Shown one piece after another: positions 51,947 through 62,062 of a stretch of 64,000 bases of DNA. Position numbers and translations under genes: made by a program. The notes below the pieces were generated by a model, which worked only from the letters and a program-made list of their open reading frames with translations, was not told the DNA's origin and made no database searches. This DNA comes from DASSBG01 sp035699085. GTDB taxonomy: Bacteria; Pseudomonadota; Gammaproteobacteria; Xanthomonadales; Rhodanobacteraceae. Position 1 is the stretch's first letter. Each line of letters starts with the position of its first letter. The DNA lies in assembly GCA_035699085.1 (NCBI GenBank), contig DASSBG010000019.1:1-64000 (forward strand), given 5' to 3'.

Positions 51947-52389
51947 GCGCCGCAGCCGCCCGGCTTCCACGTCACGACCCGCGGCGCCTGCGCCGGCTGG
52001 CGGCGCTGGGCCTCAAGCCCTGGCGGCTGCGCGGCCGCGACGACGCGAGTGGCGGCGCGGCCGCGCCACGCTGTCTGGTGCTGGCGCCGGCGGCGGCGCT
52101 GGCGGACGCGCGGCAACGTCGACTGGTGGAGGCGCTGGCGGCGGCGCTGTCGCTGCCCGCGAACGCCCTGCGGCTTGTCGCGGCGACCCCGGCTGCGTTG
52201 GCCACTGCGCCCGCGGCGCCAGCCTGGGTTGCATTGGGAGAGGACGCGGCGGCGCTGGCGGCGCCACGCGCGCAGGGCCAGGCACTGGCGCGGCTGGACT
52301 CACCTGCCGCCTTGCTGGCCTCCGCGGCGGCCAAGCGCTCTGCATGGCAGGCGTTGAAAGCGCTGCGCCGGGCGCTGCGGGAAGCCTGA
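51943..52389 (+). CDS. holD: HolD-like protein (candidate DNA polymerase III psi subunit)
   Basis: 148 residues, Ala-rich. It resembles the pattern of E. coli HolD: RRLAALGLKPWRLRGR near the start (E. coli has LQQLGITQWSLRRPG), CLVLAP...LVEALAAALSLPANALRLV in the middle (RLVMVAN...VLRALTVSPDQVLQL) and SPAALLASAAAKRSAWQALKAL at the end (SPALTDLRANPTARAALWQQI). As in E. coli, rimI follows directly. Psi connects the clamp loader with chi and SSB. The match is by pattern from memory, so the call is tentative. It overlaps pssA as ATGA. Confidence 0.55.
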   Translation: MSAAAARLPRHDPRRLRRLAALGLKPWRLRGRDDASGGAAAPRCLVLAPAAALADARQRRLVEALAAALSLPANALRLVAATPAALATAPAAPAWVALGEDAAALAAPRAQGQALARLDSPAALLASAAAKRSAWQALKALRRALREA

Positions 52390-52392
52390 GCG

Positions 52393-52887
52393 ATGGCCGC
52401 CGTTGTTCGCCATCCGCAGCCGCGCCCGCAGATGCGGGCGATGCAGCGCAGCGAGCTGCAGGCCGTGATGCAGGTGGAGACTTCCGCCTACGAATTCCCG
52501 TGGACGCTGGGGATCTTCCGTGACTGCATCAACAGCGGCTACGAATGCTGGGTGCTGGATGATGGCCGGCAACTGCTCGGCCACGGGGTCATGTCGATTG
52601 CCGCTGGCGAGGCACACCTGCTCAATCTGTGCGTGGCGCCGGCGGCGCAGCACCAGGGCCATGGCCGGCACCTGCTGCGGCGGTTGATCGACATTGCGCG
52701 CTGGCAGGGTGCGGAGCGCGTGTTCCTGGAGGTGCGGCCGTCGAATCCTGCGGCGCTCGCGCTCTACGACCAGGCCGGTTTCAACGAGATCGGCGTGCGC
52801 CGCGGCTACTACCCGGCGCGGCAGGGTCGTGAGGACGCCATCGTCATGGCACTGGAGTTGCTGCCGGACGAGCCGCACGGCGCGTGA
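52393..52887 (+). CDS. rimI: Ribosomal protein bS18-alanine N-acetyltransferase
   Basis: 164 residues, GNAT fold. MQRSELQAVMQVETSAYEFPWTLGIFRDCINSGYECWVL, then LLNLCVAPAAQHQGHGRHLLRRLIDIA for acetyl-CoA binding (Q-x-x-G-x-G/A) and LEVRPSNPAALALYDQAGFNEIGVRRGYYP are clear RimI features. It acetylates the N-terminal alanine of S18. Three bases after the HolD-like gene, same operon as pssA. Confidence 0.93.
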   Translation: MAAVVRHPQPRPQMRAMQRSELQAVMQVETSAYEFPWTLGIFRDCINSGYECWVLDDGRQLLGHGVMSIAAGEAHLLNLCVAPAAQHQGHGRHLLRRLIDIARWQGAERVFLEVRPSNPAALALYDQAGFNEIGVRRGYYPARQGREDAIVMALELLPDEPHGA

Positions 52888-52950
52888 TCGGGATCCTGCG
52901 CCGGCTCCGGCGGGCAAGGGCGCGCCGACACATGCCGCGCGAGCCCGCCG

Positions 52951-53047
52951 GAGCCGCAGGTCGGCGGTGAGCGCAGCGAGCCCGACACGCCATGCACGCG
53001 CTCGTGACCGAGCGACCCGGCGCTGTTGCCTTTCCCATTCCCAATTC
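52951..53047. repeat. Dispersed GGCGGTGAGCG element
   Basis: GCAGGTCGGCGGTGAGCG at 52956-52973, CAGCGAGCCCGACACGCCATG, GACCCGGCGCTGTTGCC and TTTCCCATTCCCAATTCC. Block order equals the copies at 15501 and 46651; the tail has three decayed heptamers. It separates the convergent ends of rimI and valS. Confidence 0.72.
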
Positions 53048-53109
53048 CTGTGCGACCGCTGTCAGGCGCTGCCGACGAGACAGCGCGGCAGGCTTGACCG
53101 TGCTGCCGA

Positions 53110-55933
53110 TCAAAGCCGGGCGGCCTGGTCGCGCAGGGTGGCGTGCTGGCGCTGCCAATCCGCAAGGCGCTGGCGTTCCTGCTCGACGACCTCGGCCGGC
53201 GCGTTGGCGACGAAGCGCTGATTGCCGAGCTTGCCCTCGCACTTGCGAATCTCGCCTTCGATCCGGCCCAGTTCGCGGGCCAGCCGGGCCTTCTCGGCCT
53301 CGACGTCGATGAGCCCGGCCAGCGGAATCAACACGCGCAGCGCGCCGACCGCCGTGACGGCCGCCGCCGGCTCCACGTCGCCTTCGCCCAGCCATTGCTG
53401 CGAATCCAGCCGGCCGAGAAAGGCGAGCTGCGCAGCGAACTGCTCCGCTCTGCGCCGGTCGTCGGTGCCGCCACCGGCCAGCAGCAACGCGATCGGCTTG
53501 CCCGGGGAGATGTTCATCTCGGCACGGATGCGGCGCAGGCCGGTCAGCACCGCCTTCAGCCATTCGATGTCCGCGACTGCCTGCGCGTCGTTGTCCGCCG
53601 CGACATCGCCCGGCTGCGGATACGGGCGCTGCATGACGGTGGTGCCCTCGATGCCGAGCCGCGGCGCCACCGACTGCCAGATCTCCTCGGTGATGAAGGG
53701 AATGATGGGGTGCAGCGCGCGCAGTACCGTCTCCAGCACGGCAAGCAGGGTGTGGCGCGTGCTCGCCGCAGCCAGCTCGTCGTCGCCGTTCAGCGCCGGC
53801 TTGGACAGCTCCAGGAACCAGTCGCAGTACTCGTTCCAGACAAATTCGTACAGCGCCTGCGCCAGCAGGTCGAACCGGTAACTGGCGAAATGCTGCTCCA
53901 CCTCGCCCAGCGTCTGCTGCAGCCGCGCCAGGATCCACCGCTCCGCCTCGGTTTGCGGCGCCTGGCCCGGTCCCCGGTCCCTCGCAGTTGAGCAACACAA
54001 ACCGCGCCGCATTCCACAACTTGTTGCAAAACGCCTTGTAGCCCTCGGCGCGGCTGATGTCGAAGTTGATGGTGCGGCTGTAGCTGCCGAGCGCGGCGAA
54101 GGTGAAGCGCAGCGCGTCGGCGCCGATGGCGTGGATGCCGTCGGGGTAGTCGCGGCGAATGCGCTTCTCGACCTTCTCGCGCACCTGCGGCAGCAGCAGC
54201 GAAGCCGTCGACTTCGCAACCAGCGGCTCCAGCTCGATGCCGTCGATCAGGTCGAGCGGGTCGAGCGTGTTGCCCTTGGACTTGGACATCTTCTGGCCGT
54301 CGGCATCACGCACGATGGCGTTGATGTAGACGTCGCGGAACGGCACCTTGCCGGTGAAGTAAAGGCTGGCCATCACCATCCGCGCCACCCAGAAGAAGAT
54401 GATGTCGAAGCCGGTGACCAGCACCGCGCTGGGCAGGAACAGCTGGTCCTGCGGCCAGTTCGCGACGATCTGGCCGTTCTCGTTGCGTACCGGGCCCTCG
54501 GCAGGCCAGCCCAGGGTGGAAAACGGCCACAACGCCGAGGAGAACCAGGTGTCGAGCACGTCCTCATCCTGGCGCAAAGTGCCCACGGGCTCGCTTTTGG
54601 CATGCGCGCGGGCATCGGCCTCGTCCTCGCCGACGAAGATGGTGCCGGCCTCGTCGTACCAGGCCGGGATGCGATGGCCCCACCAGAGCTGGCGGCTGAT
54701 GCACCAGTCCTGGATGTTGTCCAGCCACTGGGTGTAGGTGGTCTGCCAGTTCTCCGGCACGAAGCGGATGTCGCCATTGCGCACGGCGTCCAGCGCCGGC
54801 TGGGTGATGGCGCTGCGGCCGCCCGGCCGGCCATCGTCGAGCGTGTCGTGGGTGAGGTCGACGAACCACTGGTCGGTGAGCATCGGCTCGATCACCGCCT
54901 CGGAGCGCTGGCTGATTGGAACCTGCAAGGTGTGCGGTTTGGTCTCGACCAGCAGCCCGGCTTCCTCGAGGTCGGCCAGTACCGTCTTCCGCGCCTCGTA
55001 GCGGTCGAGGCCGCGGTATTTCTCCGGTGCGTTGCCGTTGACCTTCGCCTCCAGCGTGAAGATTTCGAGCAACGGCAGGCCGTGGCGCTGGCCGATGGCG
55101 TAGTCGTTGAAGTCGTGCGCCGGCGTGATCTTGACGCAGCCGGTGCCGAACTCGCGGTCGACGTAGTCGTCGGCGATCACCGGGATCTCGCGCCCGGACA
55201 GCGGCAGGCGCAGCGTCTGCCCGACCAGGTGCGCGTAGCGCTCGTCCTCGGGGTGCACCGCGACCGCGACGTCGCCGAGCATGGTCTCCGGCCGGGTGGT
55301 GGCGATCACCACGCTGTCCGCACCGTCGTGGGTCATGTAGCGGATCGACCACATGTGGCCCTGGCGCTCGACGTTGTCCACCTCGAGGTCGGACACCGCC
55401 GTGCCCAGCACCGGGTCCCAGTTCACCAGCCGGTTGCCGCGGTAGATCAGGCCGGCGCGGTACCAGTCGACGAACACCTTGCGCACCGCCGCCGAAAGCC
55501 CCTCGTCCATGGTGAAGCGTTCGCGCGACCAGTCGGCCGAGGCACCGAGGCGGCGCATCTGCCGGGTGATGGTCGAGCCGGACTCGTGCTTCCATTGCCA
55601 GACGCGCTCGACGAAGGCCTCGCGGCCGAGGTCATGGCGCGTAGTGCTTTCGGCGGCGAGTTGGTTTTCGACGATCTTCTGCGTGGCGATGCCGGCGTGG
55701 TCGGTGCCGACCTGCCAGAGCGTGTTGCGGCCGCGCATGCGCTGGTAGCGGACCAGCGTGTCCATCACCGTCTGCTGGAAGGCGTGGCCCATGTGCAGCG
55801 TGCCGGTGACATTGGGCGGCGGCAGCAGGATGCAATACGGCTCGCCCTCGCCGGGCGGCTTGAAGCAGCCGGCCGCCTCCCAGCGGGCGTACCACTTCGA
55901 CTCGATCTGGCCGGGTTCGAAACTCGTATCCAT
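53110..55933 (-). CDS. valS: Valyl-tRNA synthetase, interrupted by a +1 frameshift
   Basis: The first part (from ATG 55933, MDTSFEPGQIESKWYARWEAAG) has PPNVTGTLHMGHA (HIGH motif), the editing domain and GQKMSKSKGN, and runs to KLWNAARFVLLNCEG. The second part, one frame on, begins QAPQTEAERWILARL and has the anticodon domain and the C-terminal coiled coil (VEAEKARLARELGRIEGEI). The total of 2824 nt is one more than a multiple of three. The break coincides with an exact tandem duplication of a heptamer at 53968-53981; removing one unit (or one G of the run) restores a ~938-residue protein. As the gene is essential, a base error, a recent variant or frameshifting must be considered. A start at 55972 is possible. 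Confidence 0.85.
53968..53981 (-). repeat. Heptamer duplication at the valS frameshift
   Basis: On the coding strand GGGACCG-GGGACCG-GG follows the GA of codon GAG. Two identical 7-bp units, differing by one base from the GGGACCC unit of the intergenic arrays. Each unit adds 7 nt, one more than two codons, which is precisely the size of the frame error. Confidence 0.85.
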
Positions 55934-55986
55934 CAGCGCTCTCGGGCGGGCGCCGCTGTGGCGCGCGTGCATCGGGGAAAGCGCCG

Positions 55987-55992
55987 ATTGTA
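55987..55992 (-). promoter_or_regulatory. Putative -10 box of valS
   Basis: TACAAT on the minus strand (55992 to 55987). The predicted transcript start near 55980 leaves a leader of ~47 bases to the ATG at 55933, or 8 bases to the ATG at 55972. Confidence 0.4.
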
Positions 55993-56084
55993 CGGGCCCG
56001 GCCGCGTACGCCCAAGCGCCATGCGGTCACCAGGGCCCGCCGATCAACCTCGGACCGGCTCCAACGGTTTGACTTCCGGGGCCG

Positions 56085-57098
56085 CTACAGCCAGCGGGCG
56101 CGGCGCAGCAGCAGGTACAGGCCAGAGCACAGGCCGATGGTGACGGCGATCATCGCCGGGTAGGCCCAGGGCTTGTCCAGCTCCGGCATGCCGTGGAAGT
56201 TCATGCCGTACCAGCTCGTGATCAGCGTCGGCGCGGCCAGCAGCGCGGCCCAGCCGGCCAGCTTCTTCACCACCTCGTTCTGGCCGAAGGTGACCAGCGA
56301 GACGTTGACGCTCATTGCCGCCGACAGCATCTCGCGCATTGCCGCGATGCCCTCGTTGACGCGGAAGACGTGGTCGTAGACGTCGCGCAGGTAAACCCGC
56401 ACGTCGTCGGCAATCAGCTGCGGGTGCAGCCGCACCAGCTGGTTGGTGACGTCCTGCAGCGGCGCCACCGCCAGCCGCAGGGTCAGCAGCTCGCGCTGCA
56501 TGTCATAGAGCCGGCGGATGGTTTCGCGGCTGAAGGTGTCGGCGAAGATGTCCTTCTCCAGCACCTGCAGCTCCTCGCGAAAATCGCTGATGATCGGCAT
56601 GAAGTTGTCGACAATGAAGTCGAGGATCGAGTAGAGCCCGAAGCTCGGTCCCAGCGCCAGCAGCTCAGGCGTCGACTCGGCATTGCGGCGCGCCGGCGCG
56701 TAGCTGAGCGAGGCGCCGTGGCGCACGGTCACCAGGTAGTGCGCGCCGACGAAGATGTGGGTCTCGCCGAAGGCGATGCGGCCGTCGATCATCTGCGCGG
56801 TCTGCACCACGATGAACAGCGAGTCGCCGTAGCTCTCGATCTTGGTGCGCTGGTGCGCGTACTGCGCGTCCTCGATCGCCAGGTCGTGCAGGTCGAACTC
56901 TTCCTGCATCTTGGCCAGCAGCGTTTCGTCCGGCTCGTAGAGCCCAACCCAGACGAAGTTGTCCGGGTCCTGCAGCACGTCGCTGATGGCGTCGACCGTG
57001 ATGTCGCCCAGCCGGCGACCGTCACGGCCATAGGCGATGCAGTTGACCACCATCGGTGGCGGCGGGTCGGGGCGTGGCGAGGGCGTACTCAGCGACAT
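56085..57098 (-). CDS. corA: Magnesium/cobalt transport protein CorA
   Basis: 337 residues. The large acidic/helical cytoplasmic domain is followed by two C-terminal helices; the pore signature YGMNFHGMPEL (GMN) lies after the first and the chain ends in a basic tail, LLLRRARWL. A pentamer imports Mg2+ and Co2+ down the membrane potential. CATGAT with six bases before the ATG is a possible leaderless promoter. An ATG 15 codons downstream (MVVNCIAYGRDG) is an alternative start. Confidence 0.95.
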   Translation of the reverse strand: MSLSTPSPRPDPPPPMVVNCIAYGRDGRRLGDITVDAISDVLQDPDNFVWVGLYEPDETLLAKMQEEFDLHDLAIEDAQYAHQRTKIESYGDSLFIVVQTAQMIDGRIAFGETHIFVGAHYLVTVRHGASLSYAPARRNAESTPELLALGPSFGLYSILDFIVDNFMPIISDFREELQVLEKDIFADTFSRETIRRLYDMQRELLTLRLAVAPLQDVTNQLVRLHPQLIADDVRVYLRDVYDHVFRVNEGIAAMREMLSAAMSVNVSLVTFGQNEVVKKLAGWAALLAAPTLITSWYGMNFHGMPELDKPWAYPAMIAVTIGLCSGLYLLLRRARWL

Positions 57099-57104
57099 GC
57101 GCGC

Positions 57105-57110
57105 ATCATG
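57105..57110 (-). promoter_or_regulatory. Putative -10 box of corA (leaderless)
   Basis: CATGAT on the minus strand, six bases (GCGCGC) before ATG 57098. Weaker match than the others with this spacing. Confidence 0.35.
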
Positions 57111-57263
57111 CCGCCCCCGCCGCGCGACGGCAACGCGCGCTCCGCGTTGCCGCTACGGCTCAGGGCAGCAGGACGATTGCGCGACCGCGGCCTCGGTCAC
57201 CACTGCGTCGCCCAACCCGCGCTTCAAACAATCCCCGGTCCCGGACCCCGATCCCGGCTTCAC

Positions 57264-58646
<1,383 letters not shown>

Positions 58647-58728
58647 GGCTAACGAGGTGGGGACGGTGTGCCGCTCATTCTAGGCCGTGCAAGGCTGCGC
58701 GAGCGTGCGTGGCGCACGCTGTGAACCG

Positions 58729-59190
58729 TCAGATCCGGCGTTTCCAGCTGGCGTTGTAGCAACGCCAGTCGCCGTCCTCCAGGCGCCAGGCCGAGACGAC
58801 CTTGTAGACCCCGAGGCGGCGCGGCAGCACGCCGCCGTCGCGGCCGGCCAGGGTGACGGTGAAGTTGGCCATGTAGCGGTCGCCACGCGGCTCGATCGAG
58901 ACCGGACCGACGATTACGCTCGGATGTTCGCCACGCAGGCGCGCCACGCGCAACAGGCCGGTCATCTGGCGGCGATCAAGGTCGCCCTCGTTGCCGACGA
59001 AGCCGTCGCTCAGCAGGTCGCCCAGCGCGCCGGCGTCGGTGGCTTCGGCGGCCCGGGCGCCAGCGCTGATTGCGGCGCGGATCTGTTGCTCGGCGGGCGT
59101 GTGGTGGCAGGCGGCAAGCGCCAGCACGCCGGCCGCGAGCAGCAGCCAACGCCAGCGCCGGATGAACGAGGCGGCAAACGCGTGCGTCAC
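58729..59190 (-). CDS. Putative lipoprotein with NTF2-like domain
   Basis: 153 residues. The signal WRWLLLAAGVLALAAC ends in a lipobox (LAAC) with Cys28 and His after it. IRAAISAGARAAEATDAGALGDLLSDGFVGNEGDLDRRQMTGLL resembles the helices of SnoaL/DUF4440-like NTF2 folds; the end WRLEDGDWRCYNASWKRRI fits the closing strands. No catalytic role is evident. It stands alone between sdaA and the divergent glutaredoxin-like gene. Confidence 0.72.
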   Translation of the reverse strand: MTHAFAASFIRRWRWLLLAAGVLALAACHHTPAEQQIRAAISAGARAAEATDAGALGDLLSDGFVGNEGDLDRRQMTGLLRVARLRGEHPSVIVGPVSIEPRGDRYMANFTVTLAGRDGGVLPRRLGVYKVVSAWRLEDGDWRCYNASWKRRI

Positions 59191-59256
59191 GGTGAGCCTC
59201 CCGGCCCGGTCTTTCGCCCGCTGCGATGGCGTGGCATCGTGGGATCAACGTTGTCC

Positions 59257-59502
59257 ATGGTGCCGATGATGCCCGTACCGCTCGTTCTGTACCAGCGCGA
59301 TGAATGCCGCTTGTGCGACCTGGCGCTTGCCGTGATGGCCGCCGCGCGCGTCGCCGATTTCACCAGCGTCTGGATCGACGACGACGCCGAACTCGAGGCG
59401 CGCTACGGCGAGCGCGTCCCGGTACTGCGCGACGAGGCGCGGGCGCGCGAGCTCGCCTGGCCCTTCGACGCCGCGACGTTGCGCGCATGGCTTGACGCCT
59501 AG
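59257..59502 (+). CDS. Glutaredoxin-like (DUF836) family protein
   Basis: 81 residues. LVLYQRDECRLCDLALAVMAA has the redox pair C-x-x-C in a thioredoxin fold, followed by VWIDDDAELEARYGERVPVLR with the cis-Pro in RVPV. Such small proteins are common and their partners are unknown. Three in-frame ATGs (59257, 59266, 59269) compete; the first is given. An inverted repeat begins in its stop codon. Confidence 0.85.
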   Translation: MVPMMPVPLVLYQRDECRLCDLALAVMAAARVADFTSVWIDDDAELEARYGERVPVLRDEARARELAWPFDAATLRAWLDA

Positions 59503-59576
59503 GCGGGTTTCAACCTGCCGGCCTTTTTCAGGCCACCAAGGCGCGTTGAGCAGCCGACGGCGGGTTGAGACCCGCC
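59502..59576. terminator. Inverted repeat filling the gap between two convergent genes
   Basis: GGCGGGTTTCAACC (59502-59515) pairs with GGTTGAGACCCGCC (59563-59576) with one mismatch; a small inner hairpin GGCCT-TTTTC-AGGCC lies at 59520-59534. It starts in the stop codon of the glutaredoxin-like gene and ends just before the stop of the GTPase gene. Probably a two-way terminator or REP-type element. Confidence 0.6.
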
Positions 59577-60944
59577 CTACGGCTTGCGCTTCAGGTGCTT
59601 GAGGATTTCGTCCCGCCCTTCACGCAGGATCGAGTCGCGGTCCAGGCTGGCGACGATGTCGGCGACCGCGCGTTTGGCGCCGTGCTCGCCCCAGGACTTG
59701 CCGTGCACCAGGTAATGCTCCGCCGCGCGGCCGATCAGGGTGGTGGCGTACCAGGCCAGCGCGCCCTGCACACCGGCGGTGAGCGCCGTCGACAGGCCCG
59801 CGCTCAGGCCCTTCAGTGCCGATGCCACCAGGTGCGTGCCCCAGACCGCGCCCATCAGCGCCGCCAGTTGGGCGCTGATGGTCGCCACCAGCCGGCCGGA
59901 CTCGCTGCGCGTCAGCGGCAGCCCGTACACCCGCGACAACTGCACCACCATGGCCGCGTCCAGCCCGGCGGCAGCCAGCAGGTCGGCGACCGGGATCGGG
60001 TTCAGCGCCACCATCAGGCCCTTGGCCAGGCAGTACTGGCGGATGACTCGGGTGGCCAACTGCTTGCGGCTGATGGCGATGCGCGCGCTGACCTGGTCGG
60101 TGAGGCGGCCTGCGAACAGCCCGGCATTGAGCGCCGCCAGCGTCTTGCCTTCGCGCTCGGCCAGGTCCAGCAGGCGCTGGCGCAGGGCTGCGATATTCGG
60201 CGCTCGCGGCCGCTCCGCCTCGTGCTCGCGGCCCTGCGGGTCGCTGGCAACGACGCGCGCCGGCGCCGGCTGCGCGCTGGCTGCCAATACGTCGCCGGGC
60301 CGCACCAGGCCCTCGGCGTGCTGGCGCAGCCGGGCCAGCAGGCGCTCGCGCTCGTGCTCGCCGTAGCGGTCGGCCTTGTTCAGCACCAGCAGCAGCGGCC
60401 GCCGGGTCTGCGCGACGTCGCGCAGCGCGGCCAGTTCGTCGCGGGTGAGGTCGCCATCGCAGACGAAGATCACCAGGTCGCTGACCTCGGCCACCTCGAA
60501 CGCCAGCCGCTCGCGGGCTTCGCCGTCCAGCTCGTTGATGCCGGGCGTGTCGATCAATACCAGGCCGCCGTCGCCGGCCTCGGCGAGCCGTGCCTGCCCG
60601 GCCTCGACCGTGGTGCCATGCAGCACGCCGACCTCGAAGGCCTCGCGGCCGAGCAGGGCGTTGCCGAGCGCCGACTTGCCGACCGAAACGCGGCCGAACA
60701 CGGCGACGTGCAACTCGCCGCGCGCCAGCTTGTCCAGCATCGCCGCAATGCGCGCGAAGTCGCCGGATAGCTCGCGCCGAACCGCGGCCGGTACCTGCGG
60801 GTCGTCGAGCAGCGCGCGCAGGCTGGCTGCAACCCGATCGTCGCCGGCGGCGGCGCTTGCCGCGGGCTCGGGCGCGGTTGCCGGCAGCGCGGGCGTGGCC
60901 GCCCGCCGGTGGCGCAGGCGTCGCCAGGCGGCGCGCAGGTCCAT
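59577..60944 (-). CDS. GTPase with DUF697 membrane domain (second of the operon)
   Basis: 455 residues. The G domain has GRVSVGKSALGNALLG (P-loop), the T of HGTTVEAG, DTPGINELDG (G3) and LVLNKADRYG (G4). The C-terminal part has the DUF697 hydrophobic helices (QYCLAKGLMVALNPIPVADLLAAAGLDAAMVVQLSRVYGLPL). Such GTPases are thought to act at the inner membrane; the function is unknown. It begins 3 bp after the yceI-like gene and ends the operon. Confidence 0.87.
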   Translation of the reverse strand: MDLRAAWRRLRHRRAATPALPATAPEPAASAAAGDDRVAASLRALLDDPQVPAAVRRELSGDFARIAAMLDKLARGELHVAVFGRVSVGKSALGNALLGREAFEVGVLHGTTVEAGQARLAEAGDGGLVLIDTPGINELDGEARERLAFEVAEVSDLVIFVCDGDLTRDELAALRDVAQTRRPLLLVLNKADRYGEHERERLLARLRQHAEGLVRPGDVLAASAQPAPARVVASDPQGREHEAERPRAPNIAALRQRLLDLAEREGKTLAALNAGLFAGRLTDQVSARIAISRKQLATRVIRQYCLAKGLMVALNPIPVADLLAAAGLDAAMVVQLSRVYGLPLTRSESGRLVATISAQLAALMGAVWGTHLVASALKGLSAGLSTALTAGVQGALAWYATTLIGRAAEHYLVHGKSWGEHGAKRAVADIVASLDRDSILREGRDEILKHLKRKP

Positions 60945-60947
60945 CGG

Positions 60948-61490
60948 CTACTTCAGCACCAGGTGGCCGCGCACGCCGATGCGCTTGCTGATGTCGGCCC
61001 AGTCGCTGCTCGTCCCCAAGCCGAAGTCAAGACGGTCGAGCGTGGTGGAGACGTCAAGCGTCGCGCCACCCGCGGTTGGCTTGAATTGCACCGCCAGCGT
61101 CACCGGCTGGCTGTGCCCGTGCAGCTCCAGCGTGCCCTCGGCGGTGACGCTGCCATCGGCGGCGCGATGGAAGGCGCGGGTGACGAAGTGGGCCTTGGGC
61201 GTGTGTGCGACGTCGAAGAAGTCGGCGCCGCGCAAGGTCTCGTCGCGCTCGCTGGCCTGGGTGTCGACGCTGGCGAGGTCGATGGTGACGTCGAAACGCG
61301 CGTCGGCGAGATCCGCGGGTTCGTAGCGGATGTCGCTGTCGAAGCGCTTGAAGACGCCGTGGAAGGCGCCGCCCTGGAAGCTGCCGTCGAAGCCGAGCGT
61401 GCTCTGCGTGGCGTCAACCGTCCAGCTGTGGGCAAGCGCCGCCAGTGGCAGCACCATCAGGATGAGGGCAAGGGGCAGGGCGCGTTTCAT
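60948..61490 (-). CDS. YceI family periplasmic protein
   Basis: 180 residues. Signal peptide MKRALPLALILMVLPLAALA, then HSWTVDATQSTLGFDGSFQGGAFHGVFKRFDSDIRYEPADLADARFDVTIDLASVDT, RDETLRGADFFDVAHTPKAHFVTRAF and ISKRIGVRGHLVL, the YceI lipocalin-like pattern. Members bind polyprenoid or quinone-like lipids. It is coupled (ATGA) to the cytochrome b561 gene upstream, a frequent pair that suggests a shared quinone role. Confidence 0.93.
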   Translation of the reverse strand: MKRALPLALILMVLPLAALAHSWTVDATQSTLGFDGSFQGGAFHGVFKRFDSDIRYEPADLADARFDVTIDLASVDTQASERDETLRGADFFDVAHTPKAHFVTRAFHRAADGSVTAEGTLELHGHSQPVTLAVQFKPTAGGATLDVSTTLDRLDFGLGTSSDWADISKRIGVRGHLVLK

Positions 61491-62062
61491 GGTGGCTTCT
61501 CCCGGCTGTGCGCACGGCCGAAGGGCAGCATGCCCACCAGCACGGTGTCGCGATCGATGAAGTGGTGCTTGAGTGCGGCGGCGACATGCAGCACCGTCAC
61601 GGCGACCAGCGTCCAGAACAGCGTGATGTGCAGGCTGAGGCCGATCGATTTCAAGGCCGCGTCGGGGCCGCCGGTGAGGTTCGGCATGCGCAGCAGGCCC
61701 CACCAGTAGAGCGGACGCAGGCTGGCGGCCGAGTCGAACAACCAGCCGCTGAGCGGCGTGGCGAACAGCAGCACGTACAACGCGATGTGCGTGGCGCGCG
61801 CCGTGCCGCCCTGCCAGCCGGCGATGTGGACGGGCAGTGGCGGGCGGCGCGTGGCCAGACGCCAACACAGCCGCAGCAGCGCCAGCGCCAGGATGGTCAG
61901 GCCAATCGACTTGTGCAGGCTGAAGATCGGGATTACCCCCGGGCGCTTCGGCAGGCTGACCATCCACAGGCCGAGGCTGCCCTGGAGGATGATCAGGGCG
62001 GCGATCAGCCAGTGGAACAGCTGCGCCAGCGGGTTCCAGCGCTGGATGCTCGCGGGCGTCAT
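61487..62062 (-). CDS. Cytochrome b561 family protein
   Basis: 191 residues, four membrane helices. Haem histidines are in LAQLFHWLIAALI, FSLHKSIGL, ATHIALYVLLF and LHVAAALKHHFIDRDTVLVGMLP. Cytochrome b561 proteins pass electrons between quinol and periplasmic acceptors. It overlaps the GTPase gene before it and the YceI gene after it, each as ATGA. Confidence 0.93.
   Translation of the reverse strand: MTPASIQRWNPLAQLFHWLIAALIILQGSLGLWMVSLPKRPGVIPIFSLHKSIGLTILALALLRLCWRLATRRPPLPVHIAGWQGGTARATHIALYVLLFATPLSGWLFDSAASLRPLYWWGLLRMPNLTGGPDAALKSIGLSLHITLFWTLVAVTVLHVAAALKHHFIDRDTVLVGMLPFGRAHSREKPP

Noticed and set aside
52844..53970. Continuation of the valS N-terminal frame to 52844
   Set aside because: After the frameshift the sequence becomes Arg/Ala/Gly-rich without valS motifs, while the other frame carries the anticodon domain; it also runs through the end of rimI.
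53968..53981. Programmed ribosomal frameshift site in valS
   Set aside because: No slippery heptamer of known type, stop codon at the shift or stimulatory structure is apparent; a duplication or base error explains it more simply, so it is listed only as an option.
54131..56143. Long open frame on the plus strand opposite valS (670 codons)
   Set aside because: Antisense shadow produced by high GC; valS motifs on the minus strand are unmistakable.
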